Source: Dactylonectria macrodidyma (lineage: Eukaryota > Ascomycota > Sordariomycetes > Hypocreales > Nectriaceae). Taken from it: a stretch of DNA of 64,000 nt. The notes under the pieces were generated by a model, which did no database searches, was not told where the DNA came from, and saw only the letters and a program-made list of their open reading frames with translations. Made by a program: the position numbers and the translations under genes. The stretch is from positions 496,001 to 560,000 of the forward strand of contig JAGMUV010000003.1 in assembly GCA_020744425.1 (NCBI GenBank). Direction: 5' to 3'. Of this stretch, positions 47,432 through 58,198 are shown piece by piece. Within the stretch, counting starts at the first letter, position 1; every line of letters begins with the position of its first letter.

Positions 47432-48328
47432 ATGGCGACACCCAAGACCCTCCTGGTGACTGGTGCCACTGGCAAGCAAGGCGGTGCCCTCATTGACAGC
47501 ATCTTGGCTTCCCCCCAATCCTCCGCTTTCAGCATCGTGGCAGTGACCCGCGATCTTACTAGCCGAAAAGCACAGAAATTGGCCACTTTTCCCAACGTCA
47601 CTGTCATTCAAGGAGACCTTTCGAATGTCGAAGGCATCTTCAATAAGATCGACTCCGTATGGGGCGTCTACAGTGTCCAGATCAACTCGGATCAAGAGGA
47701 GCAGCAAGGAAGAGCATTGGTTGACGCTGCCGCCTTGCATGGTGCTAAGCATTTCGTTTACTCGTCTGGAGATCGCGGCGGCCCTGAAATTTCGCCCAAC
47801 AACCCGACATTTGTCAAGAACTTTGCTGCAAAGCATGCCATTGAAAAGCACCTAGAGCGGAGAGCTGAGAAGAGTCCCCAGCAGATGACCTACACCATCC
47901 TTCGCCCGGTCACTTTCTTCGACAACATCACCACAGACATCCACGGCAAAGGATTCGCCCGTATGTGGGAGCAGCTCGGCGATAAGAAGCTGCAGATGGT
48001 CTCAACCAAGGACATTGGCTGGTTCGCTGCTCAGAGCTTCCTACAGCCCGACAAGTACCGAAATGCAGGCCTCACTCTCGTAGGCGATGAGTTGACGCAA
48101 CCCGAGGCCGACATCATCTTCCGAAAGATCACGAACCAGCCCATGCAGATGGCGGCTTGCCCGGTGGCAAGTGCGGTGAAGTTCATCTTGAAGGGTTCTG
48201 TCGGTGACATGTTCAAGTGGTTTGAGAAGGAAGGCTACGGTGGCAATGTCGAGGAATGCCGCAGCATAAATCCCAACATGCAGGATTTTCAAGCTTGGAT
48301 CGAGGAGAATAAGGGGAGTTTCGTTTAA
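47432..48328 (+). CDS. NmrA-like family protein (atypical SDR)
   Basis: A single exon gives 298 residues. The N-terminus has the Rossmann nucleotide-binding motif VTGATGKQGG (9-18), and the family-typical segments GDLSN, WGVYSVQ, HFVYSSGDRGG, FVKNFAAKHAIEKHL and TILRPVTFFDN follow. The SDR catalytic YxxxK is not preserved as such, as expected for NmrA-like proteins, which usually sense NAD(P) rather than catalyse a reaction. It is cytosolic and probably regulatory. Neighbours give no pathway. The ATG lies in an aaaATGg context after a long AC-rich leader. Length matches the family. Confidence 0.94.
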   Translation: MATPKTLLVTGATGKQGGALIDSILASPQSSAFSIVAVTRDLTSRKAQKLATFPNVTVIQGDLSNVEGIFNKIDSVWGVYSVQINSDQEEQQGRALVDAAALHGAKHFVYSSGDRGGPEISPNNPTFVKNFAAKHAIEKHLERRAEKSPQQMTYTILRPVTFFDNITTDIHGKGFARMWEQLGDKKLQMVSTKDIGWFAAQSFLQPDKYRNAGLTLVGDELTQPEADIIFRKITNQPMQMAACPVASAVKFILKGSVGDMFKWFEKEGYGGNVEECRSINPNMQDFQAWIEENKGSFV

Positions 48329-48571
48329 AAAAAAATTTATTATTTTTTTGCGAGCGAATGGAGGACGATAATTGGGTTGATGAGCATGTTCTAGCTAGGT
48401 AACGATAGTGTGAATGAAGCCTCTCTTTAGATTGAATGTTGTTTAATGTAAAGGACACTTATCATCGCCTCCTCCCCGTCTTCGGGAGTGATAGCTTGAA
48501 GTCTTCACCACGATGTGTTACTAGAACTTGAGCCACCATACATATAAAGGGACCACTTCTCTTTGACCTGT

Positions 48572-49327
48572 CTATAGCTTGCTAGTTCTATTTCGAAATG
48601 TTTGTAATTCCTTGACTCTGTATATGTCTCCCGCAATCACCACCTCGTCACCTTCTTTCCATTGTTCCTCTCCAACAAACTCGATTAGGTTCGTTGCAGC
48701 CAGTGATGGGAGTTCACCATCACCAGATTCATACTTCATTACCCACTGAAGTCGACCCCGAACATCCTGAAGTTCTTCCTTCCGCACACTGAACACACCA
48801 CTAGCGTCCTGTTTCATAGCGAGGAAAATGCCTCCAAAACAGCCAAGAAATATAGTGGTTCCATCTGAGTCTGCCTGGAGAATCCATCCACGGTCTGCTC
48901 TCAGTGTGGGGTGGATCTGCCTCCAGACTTCCTCGTATGGCGTGATGTGGTTATTCTTCTCTGCACATGGCATCGAACCTGTTTCAAGATCATCACCGTT
49001 GGGTAATTTCTCGAATTTTCCCTCGTCTGAGTCAAATGAGAGCCTGGAATCGATTACATGGTGCCACCTGCAGTGTACTAAGGTAGCGCGTCCAACGTTA
49101 GCTCTTCCTTTCCGGCAAATCCTTTTTTCATCTCAAATTTACTTACAAGGAACCTCAGACACTATCTCTCTAGTCCCAGCGAATGCCCAATCGATGCTGT
49201 TGTCGTCCTTCTTTATACGCAGATCCATAAAATGTGATCCAACACTGAGGACCACGGTGTGGGTTGGTTCAGAGGGGGCATCATTGTCCCATCGTATTGA
49301 GATCCGGGTAGAAAGTCGGACAGTCAT
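48572..49327 (-). CDS. HRI1-like protein
   Basis: Two exons (49327-49147, 49077-48572) with a 69-bp intron give 228 residues. The family pattern is clear: STRISIRWDNDAPSEPTHT, FMDLRIKK, IDWAFAGT, then across the splice RWHHVIDS, DDLETGSM, YEEVWR and IFLGCFGGIFLA. HRI1 is a small fungal protein of unclear function described in yeast as interacting with Hrr25; in other fungi it is uncharacterised. The intron is needed to join IDWAFAGT to RWHHVIDS in frame. No membrane or secretion signal. Neighbours do not suggest a pathway. Confidence 0.87.
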
Positions 49328-49796
49328 CTTGAGGTTGCTGAGGAACGTTACACGTAAAATGGCAATGATACCCGGGAGGTGGGGATATTATAAATATTCA
49401 GGACTATGACTTACTCCCGGGTAGCTATGTTTCCATCTCCTGTACTTTCTAAAATGGGATTAGTACATTGCTATTCCCCACCAACCCACCATAGCCAACT
49501 CGACACAATTGGAAGCTACAGGCGTCGAACCCGTGTTCCACCGAGACTTGACAAATAAGATGACCAGCAACCAAGAAAGACATCATCCAAGACCCCATCA
49601 GCACGCTGAGTTTCCTCGCAAACGACCACTGTCCGCTGGGTCCTAGGCGGCCTTTACGAACAAAGGATGCTTATTATCACCTTGACACATAGCCTTTTGC
49701 ATCTGAACGCTGCGGTCTACTGCTAGTTCAGGTAACCTCCACAACTGCAGAAATTGGGACATGTCTTCTAAGACGTAATACAGATAATTTCTGAAA
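49328..49796. other. Intergenic, promoter of HRI1-like gene and 3' end of the Zn2Cys6 gene
   Basis: About 470 bp. The frame at 49643-49849 (minus) could be an extra 3' exon of the Zn2Cys6 gene but is not needed. No RNA gene: a T-loop-like ggttcgacgcc near 49530 (minus) lacks a matching acceptor stem. Confidence 0.45.
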
Positions 49797-51364
49797 TTAA
49801 GTAAAGGTTGTCCAGAGTTGCCCCAACTGGAACTTGAACGCAGCCGCAACCGAAAAGGTCACTTCAACTTTATCAAGAAGCTTGAGGATACACTCTTGCT
49901 GCGATGTGTGCCAGGACCGAGCACCCGCTACCCGGAGAGGAAACAACAGAAGAACCGGCGACACACTCGAACTATCGAGCACAATCTTACTCATGTCGAT
50001 AATTGTCTGCACGTGCCCTTGAATCTCGTCCTCAGCCAGGGTGGCGGCGGGGATCTCTAAATTCTGCCAGTACGTAATTTCGTAGTCAAAGACCCCGGAT
50101 AGATAGATGCTAGTAGCCGCAAAAAAAATCTTTGCGAGTAAGAGGAAGTCATCAACGACGCCGACTTTAGGACTTGCTAGCAAAATTTGGGCGTTTCGTG
50201 TGTTCCATTCACTCAGAGTTGCCCTGTGGATGAACCCCTCGATGGAGATTTCCTGAGCCTCGGCCGTAAGAAGATCATGCGTCGTGGGTTGACTCTTGTA
50301 GATGAAATCATCGACACTTGCATATGTTAGTATATCGGGTGCCTTCAAACAGAGACTACTAAGCGGATAATGACTCACCGAACCCGCAAGGAGGAGCAAG
50401 CGACAATAATATCCAGGAGATCGTCTAACGGGTGTATTTCCGTGCCATTCAGATCTGCTTGAAACTTGCCCGACAGAGCTCTCCATTTCGGCTGAGCCAG
50501 AAAAGTGGGCTCGTTGAAAACAATAGCCCTGCACACTTCGAATATTTTGACCTCCGTGAAGAATCTTTTGCCGAAACTGGAATGACACGCGTGGGGACCA
50601 CTCGCTACCAGGGCTTTGGAGGTTCCATGGACAATGTGCTGGACCCAGCCTTGCCCCGTAGAGTCACTCATGAGCTAGATCAAAATCAGCTAGATGATTC
50701 GAAGGTCGAAGACGGTTCAGCTGACCTCAAATAGCCCTAGCAATAAAGTCGTCCATAAAACGTTATGCCGTAGTTGTGGTTCATGACTGTGGTATTCTAG
50801 TGCATCTCGGAGCCCGGCAACAGAACGCATGTAAGAATTGAGTGCAAATCGGTAGGTTTCTTGATGCGGGGGGCCGTCATGAGAGCGCAGCTTGACAGCC
50901 TCCATAGCGCCAAGTGACAGCACAGCATCCTTGAGATAGCCCCCGCAGGTAGACCGCTGCATAAGCTCCTTGATGTCGACAGAGGATTTACCCTGACAAC
51001 TGAAAGAATTCTTTCGTAGGAAAATGTCAAAGTAGTAAAAGTAGAAGAGCGTAGGATCTGCACGTGGACCCGCGTTCACCTGGACGCGGCGGACGACAGC
51101 TGCAGGCGCGCCATAGCTCGCAAGAGTCTTTTGCTCTCCCCTGTCGATTAGGATGGGTGCCTTAGCGGGCTTCTGGTTGGAATACGTGCAGGAAGCTCCA
51201 CGTTTCTCGCAGTTGCTACATGGAAGAGCGCCAGAACACTTTTGATACACCGGGTCAGTGATGGAGCTGGGGGAGGGCAATCGGGATCGGACCTTGAGGT
51301 GGCTTGTGGCGCAGGGACGGCAGCGGAAGCGCTTCTTGCGATGGTCGAATGGCCCGACAGGCAT
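49797..51364 (-). CDS. Zn2Cys6 fungal transcription factor
   Basis: Four exons (51364-51293, 51238-50726, 50674-50379, 50316-49797) with introns of 54, 51 and 62 bp give 466 residues. After removal of intron 1 the cysteines at 15, 18, 25, 31, 34 and 41 fit C-x2-C-x6-C-x5-C-x2-C-x6-C exactly. The middle and C-terminal parts (LLGLFELMSDSTGQGWVQHI, and VSPVLLLFPLRVAGARS) match the fungal-specific factor region. Intron 1 is a multiple of three without stops, so unspliced RNA would encode a disrupted zinc cluster. It is a nuclear DNA-binding protein; target genes unknown. Its gene is divergent from a secreted PAF-acetylhydrolase-like gene. Intron 3 has a tactaac branch site. Confidence 0.9.
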
Positions 51365-52001
51365 GGCTGCAGTTCTCGGTAGTCGAACTCGGTGTGATTA
51401 TTTTGACTGGTATTCACATGGTTTGCGAAGACTGGGATGTTTCCAAGATGGAAGTTCAGGAAGCACAGGTCTGAAAACGGAGGGAAGCTTTAGCCACAAA
51501 CGGCAGCGATGCCACGAAATGAAGGCGCGCGAGGGACCAAACCCAAAGGGGGAATATTCGAGCGACACCAAGGCTAGTGTCCCTCGCAGAAGCCAATCCC
51601 ATCGTTGGAATCTCTCTAACGGGACCGCCTCAGCCACAACGCTCCGCTTCAGCTCGTCTCTCGGCTTGCACAGCTGTTGCCGATTATTGTTAGAGTGAAA
51701 TTTGGAGATGCCTTGTGGAATTGTTAAGGCCGACTGAACAAGGCTTCTCGCTCAATGGCATCTATATCGGGAATGGTGAGCCATCGTCATCTTCAAATCT
51801 GTGCATCTTTAGTGCATCTTGGCATGTCAAAGTGCCGGCGATGCGACATCGACTCTTGACAGGTTCATCTATATAACACGCTGTAGCGAGCAAGATGGAT
51901 TGCAATATCATCAAGACTCGCATCGACTCTCATTCAGTCTTACCTTCTCATTCTTATCCCCATTCCATCCATCACTCAGACTCTTGTCTATCACCTTCAC
52001 C
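51365..52001. promoter_or_regulatory. Divergent promoter region, Zn2Cys6 factor and PAF-AH-like gene
   Basis: 637 bp shared by two divergent genes. A TATA-like ctatataac at 51869-51877 serves the plus-strand gene. A CCG-N-CGG type paired triplet for the factor was not clearly found, so autoregulation or direct control is only a guess. Confidence 0.45.
51869..51877 (+). promoter_or_regulatory. TATA box of the PAF-AH-like gene
   Basis: ctatataac lies 125 bp upstream of ATG 52002 and is followed by a pyrimidine-rich leader. Confidence 0.5.
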
Positions 52002-53213
52002 ATGCGCTCCTTAGCCTTCTTCGCCTCAATCATGGCCGGCGTCAGCGCCATCGCGATGCCCGACCCCAGCGGCCCATATCCCGTTGCCATGCACATCCAA
52101 TCTATGACAGACAGCAGCCGAATCGACCCGTACTCTCCCAAAAGCGACCGACACAAGCGTAAGGTCATGACCTCGCTGTTCTGGCCCATCGAGGACAAGA
52201 GGTCCTGCACCATCAAGCAGGTCCCTTACATGGCGCCCGCCACTGCCGCAGCATACGGAGAGCAAGCCGCCGCCATGGGGCTTTCCAACGAGACGTTTAA
52301 CGAGCTCACGCTGGGCGTCTGCCATATTTCCAGCGGTAGCGGATGCAGCGCGTCGAAGAATGCAAAGTACCCGCTTGCCGTCTTCTCACCTGGAGCTGGA
52401 AACTCGCGACTCATTTACGGCGCCATGGCTCGATCGCTCGCTAGCCACGGATACGTTGTCGTCACCGTCGACCACCCTTACGACGCTGGAATCGTCGAGT
52501 TCCCAGATGGTTCCGTCATTCTAAGCGCTGACATTTCCGAGGAGGGTCAATCTCTCATCGACCTGGTCAAGGTATGAGTTACCCAGGATTTTCCATGTGA
52601 AGATGCATGTATTAACAGCAACTAGGTCCGGGCTGCCGACATGTCCTTCGTCGTCTCCCAACTTCAAAAGGCCTCTCGCCGATCATCTATCCTCAAGGGC
52701 TTCCCTGGAAAGATTGACTTTGATAGCATCGTCGCCTACGGCCACTCTCTTGGCGGTTCTACCGCAGCCGTCGCCATGCTCTCAGATTCACGTCTTCGCG
52801 GCGGCGCCAACTTGGACGGACGCTTCGTCGACCCAGCGCTGTCCAAGGGCCCCAAGGAGGCCTTCCTCATGCTCGGCCGTCCCAACCACACAGCCGAAGA
52901 TGCGACCTGGCCGGCATTCTGGAAGAACAAACAGGGCGCCAAGGTCGAGCTCAACATCAACGGCACAGTTCACGGCTCGTACATGGATGTGCCGCTCATC
53001 CTCAACGCCCTAGGTATTCCCGCCGCGGTGAAGGCGCAGCTGAGCGAGGTCGTTGGCACTATCGACGGAAAGCGGATGGACAAGGTCTCAACCAAGACTC
53101 TGTCGTCGTTCTTCAAGTATGTGCTCAAGAATGGCAAGGCGAAGACGTTCCTCAAGACTGTCAAGGAAGTGAAAGAGATTTCCGTCGTCAAGAGCAAGCT
53201 GCCCGGACAGTAA
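52002..53213 (+). CDS. Secreted PAF-acetylhydrolase-like esterase
   Basis: Two exons (52002-52571, 52626-53213) with a 54-bp intron give 385 residues. Residues 1-18 form a signal peptide. The alpha/beta-hydrolase core has YPLAVFSPGAG (oxyanion region), SHGYVVVTVDHP, the nucleophile motif GHSLGG (Ser231), Asp254 in NLDGRF and His306 in VHGSYMD, the layout of the plasma/isoform II PAF-acetylhydrolase family. It should hydrolyse short or oxidised acyl chains from phospholipids outside the cell or in the secretory route. The C-terminus is basic. The alternative upstream in-frame start at 51819 is rejected because it buries the signal peptide. Substrate not predictable. Confidence 0.92.
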
Positions 53214-53799
53214 CTGATTCCATGACACCAATTTTTTGGATACTCTTTTATCTTCGGATGAGCTTTCCAATATTCCGGATATTCTTTCCATATCCCGGGT
53301 ATTCTTTCTCCGATTGGTCGGTGATATGATCATCCGAGGCAGATCGCCTTGTTTTGTAGACTATGGTGGGGTTCGGGGTTTTAAATAAACGTAGACTATC
53401 CTGCATTGGAACTCTCCTTTGTCAGCCTCAATAGAATTGTACGAGTATCAATTTTCGCCGGCCGCGTGTTGCTGAATAATATTGGTGTTGCGGAACCTCG
53501 CGGCGGTACCGACTTCCGTGAATGGCCAGGTATTGAGCTCAGAATGTGGAGATTGGCTTCGGTTCACTTCTTGCAGCATTAATAATCAGATCGACCCAGA
53601 CATTTGTGCCGCGGTTTAAAGTTATCGTAGCGTAATAGTTTATCGAGTTGTGAATATATATAAGTATTTAATAATGGCACCATAGAACGGAAGTAAATGC
53701 ATAGCTCTCTGCCTCGCTTCTAATTCACTGCCAATCTCCAACACATCACTGCTTTAGTTCTCAAACCCACATCATCACGACAGTTTTCACCTCATCAAC
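53214..53799. promoter_or_regulatory. Intergenic with promoter of the SRPBCC gene
   Basis: About 590 bp. Near 53222-53320 a ggatattcttt / gggtattcttt phrase recurs several times in the 3' region of the esterase gene. A good TATA box lies at 53654-53663. No gene. Confidence 0.45.
53654..53663 (+). promoter_or_regulatory. TATA box of the SRPBCC gene
   Basis: tatatataag lies about 140 bp upstream of ATG 53800 and is followed by a C-rich leader with acatcatcacgacag. Confidence 0.5.
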
Positions 53800-54315
53800 A
53801 TGCCTTCTTCCATCATCTGGCCCGTCAAATACCTTCCCGGGACGACAGACAACTATGTCTCAAACGAAGTCATTGTCAAGGGCATCACGGCGGAACAGGT
53901 GTGGCAGTTCCTTGCCGACATGACAAAATGGGAGTCGTACTACGACAACGTCAGCCAGATTACGCCGCCAACCTCTGGGCCTGTGCTCGAGAAGGGAGAC
54001 AAGTTCAGCTTCTCGACTTTTGGATTCCCTCCCCTCCAATCGGAAGTGTTGGAGTCGGTTACTCCTACTGAGACGACACCTGGACGACTCGCATGGAGAG
54101 CGTGGCAAGACGGCGATGAGAACACAGCCTTGGATGTCTATCACGCATGGATCGTGGAGGATCTGGAATGGGGTGTCGTTCGGATTCTGACCCAAGAGTC
54201 TCAAATCGGAAAGCCTGCTGCGGAGCTGGCTGCAGCGAAGCCCAACCCGATGCTGAACGGACATCAGGATTGGCTCATTGGCTTGGTAAAGGCTACCAAG
54301 GAGAACAACGCCTAA
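53800..54315 (+). CDS. SRPBCC/START-like ligand-binding protein
   Basis: A single exon gives 171 residues. The sequence fits the START/polyketide-cyclase-like helix-grip fold: VIVKGITAEQVWQFLADMTKWESYYDNV at the start, GDKFSFSTFGF in the middle strand, GRLAWRAWQD, HAWIVEDLEWGVVRILTQES and a long C-terminal helix. This family binds small hydrophobic ligands or protects reactive polyketide intermediates; it is also found in stand-alone detoxifying proteins. There is no signal peptide, so it is cytosolic. No biosynthetic cluster lies nearby, so no ligand can be proposed. Confidence 0.87.
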   Translation: MPSSIIWPVKYLPGTTDNYVSNEVIVKGITAEQVWQFLADMTKWESYYDNVSQITPPTSGPVLEKGDKFSFSTFGFPPLQSEVLESVTPTETTPGRLAWRAWQDGDENTALDVYHAWIVEDLEWGVVRILTQESQIGKPAAELAAAKPNPMLNGHQDWLIGLVKATKENNA

Positions 54316-55208
54316 GAGGGAAGACGCGCTTCTTGGTCTTGGGAGCCTAGCATACATTATACAACAGCCAAAGAAATACTCATGATTTGTCTGCTGTACG
54401 AGAGAAATTCATCATGTAACTGTGTCAAGGTCGAAATGCGTAGGCCCATAAGGGTGGCTCCAATGCATTGACGAACAGCGAATTGATTCACCGCCGTGTC
54501 ATTCGATCCGATCCGGGTCCGATCCGAGGCTTGATGACATGCAGGGACAAGTCCGATCGACACGACTTCGGTGAGGACCCTTGCATGGTCGGTGTGTCAT
54601 TCCGGTCTGACAATTCCGTAGATCGGTACAGCGAAAGTGCAAATAGAATCACTTCTGATGACGAACTCCGGCTTCGGGGCCGCATGTGGAATGACGATGG
54701 CATGATGGCTGGTCCTGGACCTTGGTGGCGATGAGGCGGTGGACAAAGGAGAGAGACCGGCCCGGGCCGGAAAGGATTGAGCACGGGCAGAGAGCAAGGC
54801 AATTGATGGTCAATTCCCCCATTGAAAGGAAGCCTCGACAGAAAAACCTGTTGCATGCGCCGTACCTGCGCAAAAGATCAAGTAATCCTTGTCATCGCGA
54901 AAATGAACTGCAGGGATTCATCAACAGACAGTGGTGGGATTGAAGCTTCCCATCAGGAGACGCCAGCCGTTGGACGGAGGTCGGTCACGTGCCCCTGCGA
55001 AATTTTCTGAGTCATCGAAATCACCCCGCCAAAAGTCTTCGACCCCTCCATGGAAAGACGTGGCGGGGAGATTTTGTTTTGGCTGCCATAAGACTAACCC
55101 TACGACTCGCACTTTGAACCGCGGGGGGCAGCAAACACAACACCGCCGCAACCACGATCACCACGTACAGACCAAGACGAACAACCCCTCTTTCCTCCTC
55201 CCGCAATC
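54316..55208. promoter_or_regulatory. Intergenic, promoter of the GluRS gene
   Basis: About 890 bp. Longest frame 54488-54856 (minus, 122 codons) has biased composition and no recognisable content. The final 60 bp are an AC-rich leader. Confidence 0.45.
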
Positions 55209-57154
55209 ATGGCCTCCTTCGACGCCGCGGCCCTGGCCCCTACGCTAGCCACCGCCGACTTCAAGAGTATCGAGCCCCATCTGGCCCAGCTCGACAAGTA
55301 CCTGACGATGCGAACGTACCTCGGCGGCTACACTCTCAGCGATGCCGACGAGAAGGTCTGGCTCGCCGTGCGCTCCAACAAGGTCGCCGTTGGTCTCATC
55401 CGAAAGGCCGGCTTCGCCAACGCCGCTCGCTGGTTCAAGTACATCGAGGAAGCCCACCCCGAGGTCAAGGAGAAGGCTGCTGGCCCTAAGAAGGCTGAGA
55501 AGAAGGGTGGTGCCAACTACAACATTGGCCTCACTAACACCGAGAATGGCGTCGTTACGCGTTTCCCTCCCGAGCCTTCGTAAGTTCCAGGCCCCAGGTG
55601 GTCGTCGCCGCCGCCATGTTCACCGTCTCGCTGACCTCACCCGACAGTGGTTTCCTTCACATCGGCCACGCCAAGGCCGCCCTCCTCAACGATTACTTTG
55701 CAAAGCAGGCCACTGATGGCAAGCTCCTCGTTCGATTCGACGATACCAACCCCACAAAGGAGAAGCAGGAGTTCGAAGATGCTATCCTTCACGACCTCGA
55801 GCTGATGGACATTAAATACGTCTCCGTCACACACACCAGCGACTATTTCCAGGAGCTGTACGATATCGCCGAGAAGATGATCCTCGACGGCGGCGCTTAT
55901 GCCGACGATACTGACCCGGAGGTTCAGAAGGACGACCGCAAGAACCGTCTTCCCAGCAAGCGCCGCGACCGCCCAGCTGAGGAGAGCTTGGCCATGTTCC
56001 GCGAGATGAAGGCTGGCACCGAGCTTGGCCGCAAGCACTGCATCCGTGCCCGCATCGCCTACAACTCCAATAACGGCTCGATGCGCGATCCCGTCATCTA
56101 CCGCTTCCCCAACTTCAAGGACAAGGAGCCGGCGCCTCACCACCGCACCGGCTGGACTTGGAACATCTACCCCACCTACGATTTCGCCTGCCCCGTCGTC
56201 GACAGCCTCGAGGGTGTGACCCATGCCCTACGTACTACCGAGTATGCCGACCGAAATGAGCAGTACCACTGGTTCCTCGAGAACCTCAAGCTCCGTAAGG
56301 TCAACCTGTGGGAATTCGCTCGCATTAACTTCATCCGAACCTTCCTCTCCAAGCGCAAGCTCACCAAGGTTGTCGATACCGGCCGCGTGAGTGGCTGGGA
56401 TGACCCCCGCCTGCCTACTGTTCGCGGCATTCTACGACGTGGACTGACCGTTGCCGCCCTCCGCGAGTTCATGCTGAAGCAGGGCCCCAGCCGAAACATT
56501 GTTACGATGGACTGGACCACCATTTGGGCGATCAACAAGCGAATCCTGGACCCCATCGTCCCACGGTTCATGGCCGTCGAGAAGAAGGATGCCGTCGCAG
56601 TCACTCTTACTAACGGACCCGAGTCTTACAAGGAGGACCGACCCAAGCACGCGAAGAACCCCGACGTTGGCACCAAGAAGGTGACGTTCGGCAGCAAGCT
56701 CATCATCGATCAGGCTGACGTTGCTTCATTTAACGATAACGAGGAGATTACGCTCATGAGTTGGGGCAATGCCATCGTGCGTGGCCTGGACAAGACCAGC
56801 CCCATTAAGGAGCTGCAGCTCGAGCTGCACCTGGAGGGAGACTTCAAGACCACCGAGAAGAAGGTTACGTGGCTGTCATCAGACGAGGGCAACCTCGTCG
56901 AGGCCGAGCTGTGGGAGTTTGGCTACCTCATCACCAAGGACACACTGGAGAAGGATGACGAGCTCGATGACTACCTGACGCCCGTGACGGCCACGATGGT
57001 CGAGGCCTTGTGCGACGCCAACATCGCCGAGCTCAAGGAGGGCGACTTCCTCCAGCTCGAGCGCAAGGGCTACTTCCGTGTCGACAAGGCGCTCGGCAAG
57101 GGACCCGAGGGACGGGCGGTGCTGTTCAAGGTGCCGACAGGCGGAAAGAACTGA
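55209..57154 (+). CDS. Glutamyl-tRNA synthetase, cytosolic
   Basis: Two exons (55209-55579, 55648-57154) with a 68-bp intron give 625 residues. Residues 1-about 85 are a GST-C-like N-terminal module. The intron splits the codon just before the HIGH signature, which reads GFLHIGHAKAALLN (HIGH 128-131). RFDDTNP, EYADRNEQYHWF and the KMSKS-equivalent SKRKL (358-362) follow, then the eukaryote-type beta-barrel anticodon-binding region, ending GYFRVDKALGKG. It charges tRNA-Glu with glutamate at the cost of ATP. It is essential in all cells. The symbol of the yeast orthologue is GUS1; the N-terminal part is shorter than in yeast. Strong codon bias, as for a highly expressed gene, produces antisense open frames. 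Confidence 0.96.
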
Positions 57155-57821
57155 GAGGGTCACATTTAGAGGATTTTGTGTGGACGCGGTCTGATGATTT
57201 GACGAGTATCATGTTCGATATAGTGATGAAAGAAAGATGGTTAAGGGACAAAAATAGAATCTCGTACCTGTATATCCGCTCGTTCGTTGCTTGAGGCTCT
57301 TGTGCTGCTGTGTAGAATTCTGGAGGTGGGGCTTCTTCCATGGGTCCTACATCCATTCTAGTGTGAACGGGCGGCAATGATTTTGCAATCAGATGGGGTT
57401 GCCCTGACAGTGGCCGCTACAGTCGTGGCCACATGGTCCATGTGTGATTAGTGGTTGCCTTGCGCCTGATTTGGAGGTAGGTACCTAAGTAGATGCAAGG
57501 TACGTACCTCCTAGCCGTGACAAGTTGACAACTGACTAGACTATTACCAGGAAAGCGCGCCCAGGACGCCTCAACCTTTCGGCCTCGCCCCTTTGGCGGA
57601 GATTCGGGAATCTGAAGTCGAATATAAAGCGAGACGAGCTGGCCAAGTTTTGAGTAGCTTTCAGAGATCATCTCAGGCCGAGAACCATTAACTGCCTTTA
57701 GAATTCTCTTTTCGATTTCTCATTCCACGACAATCTCTCCGCCATCGACAGGTATCATTAACCAAGCTGTGACATTCTACTTTGAACGCGAGACCCACAA
57801 ACACGCACAGCCACATCTAAG
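57155..57821. other. Intergenic upstream of small-gene copy 1
   Basis: About 670 bp. The last 220 bp share phrases with DNA upstream of the second copy (for example caagctgtgaca and cgcagccaca), so part of the promoter was duplicated with the gene. Confidence 0.5.
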
Positions 57822-58198
57822 ATGAATCAGTCTGTCCAAGTCTTTCTATTCTTCGAACTTCCTCGCCCAACCCTCCTTCACTATTCAGTATTGAACTTTC
57901 CGTCCCATCTTTGCATCTGACTTGGCTCCTAATTTGTCTTGAGATTAGGCCTGAGCGTGTACTCGAAGCCGCCCTCGACAAGGAGGAGGGGGCGGGGGCC
58001 ACAACGTCCGCCGCCATTGAGTGGCGCACCGCACCGACCAATTCCCTAAAGCAGTTTTTAGCGGACATCCATCAACCCCACCATCGCCCACCTCCCGGCT
58101 TCCAGCCCACTATGGCGGCTGATGATGCTATTGCAGCTGGGCAAGCTAGGGCTAGGAGCATCATCGCAGAGCTGGACCAGGCTCTACGGCCCCATTGA
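57822..58198 (+). CDS. Small uncharacterised protein, copy 1 of a duplicated pair
   Basis: Model: exon 1 57822-57829 (ATG plus five bases), intron 57830-57948 and exon 2 57949-58198, giving 85 residues. It is supported by comparison with the copy at 59837-60171, which splices in the same way. The C-terminal half holds KQFLADIHQ, then PHHRPPPGFQPT and GQARARSIIAEL. These are identical or similar in both copies while the codons differ mostly at third positions, which shows selection on protein. It is rich in Ala, Pro and Arg, with no signal peptide or membrane segment. I do not know the family. The donor GTCTGT is unusual and the start could be elsewhere, so the N-terminus is tentative; exon 2 is firm. 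Confidence 0.6.

Noticed and set aside
49490..49600. tRNA-like T-loop on the minus strand
   Set aside because: The T-arm pairs but no acceptor or D-arm can be formed upstream.
51819..52001. Upstream in-frame start for the PAF-AH-like gene
   Set aside because: Would place the signal peptide internally and lies over the TATA box.
54488..54856. 122-codon minus-strand open frame
   Set aside because: Low-complexity Pro/Arg/Ser composition in a promoter region, no recognisable content.
55637..56224. 195-codon antisense frame in the GluRS gene
   Set aside because: A shadow of strong codon bias in the real gene; composition rich in Val, Ala and Gly as expected for antisense.
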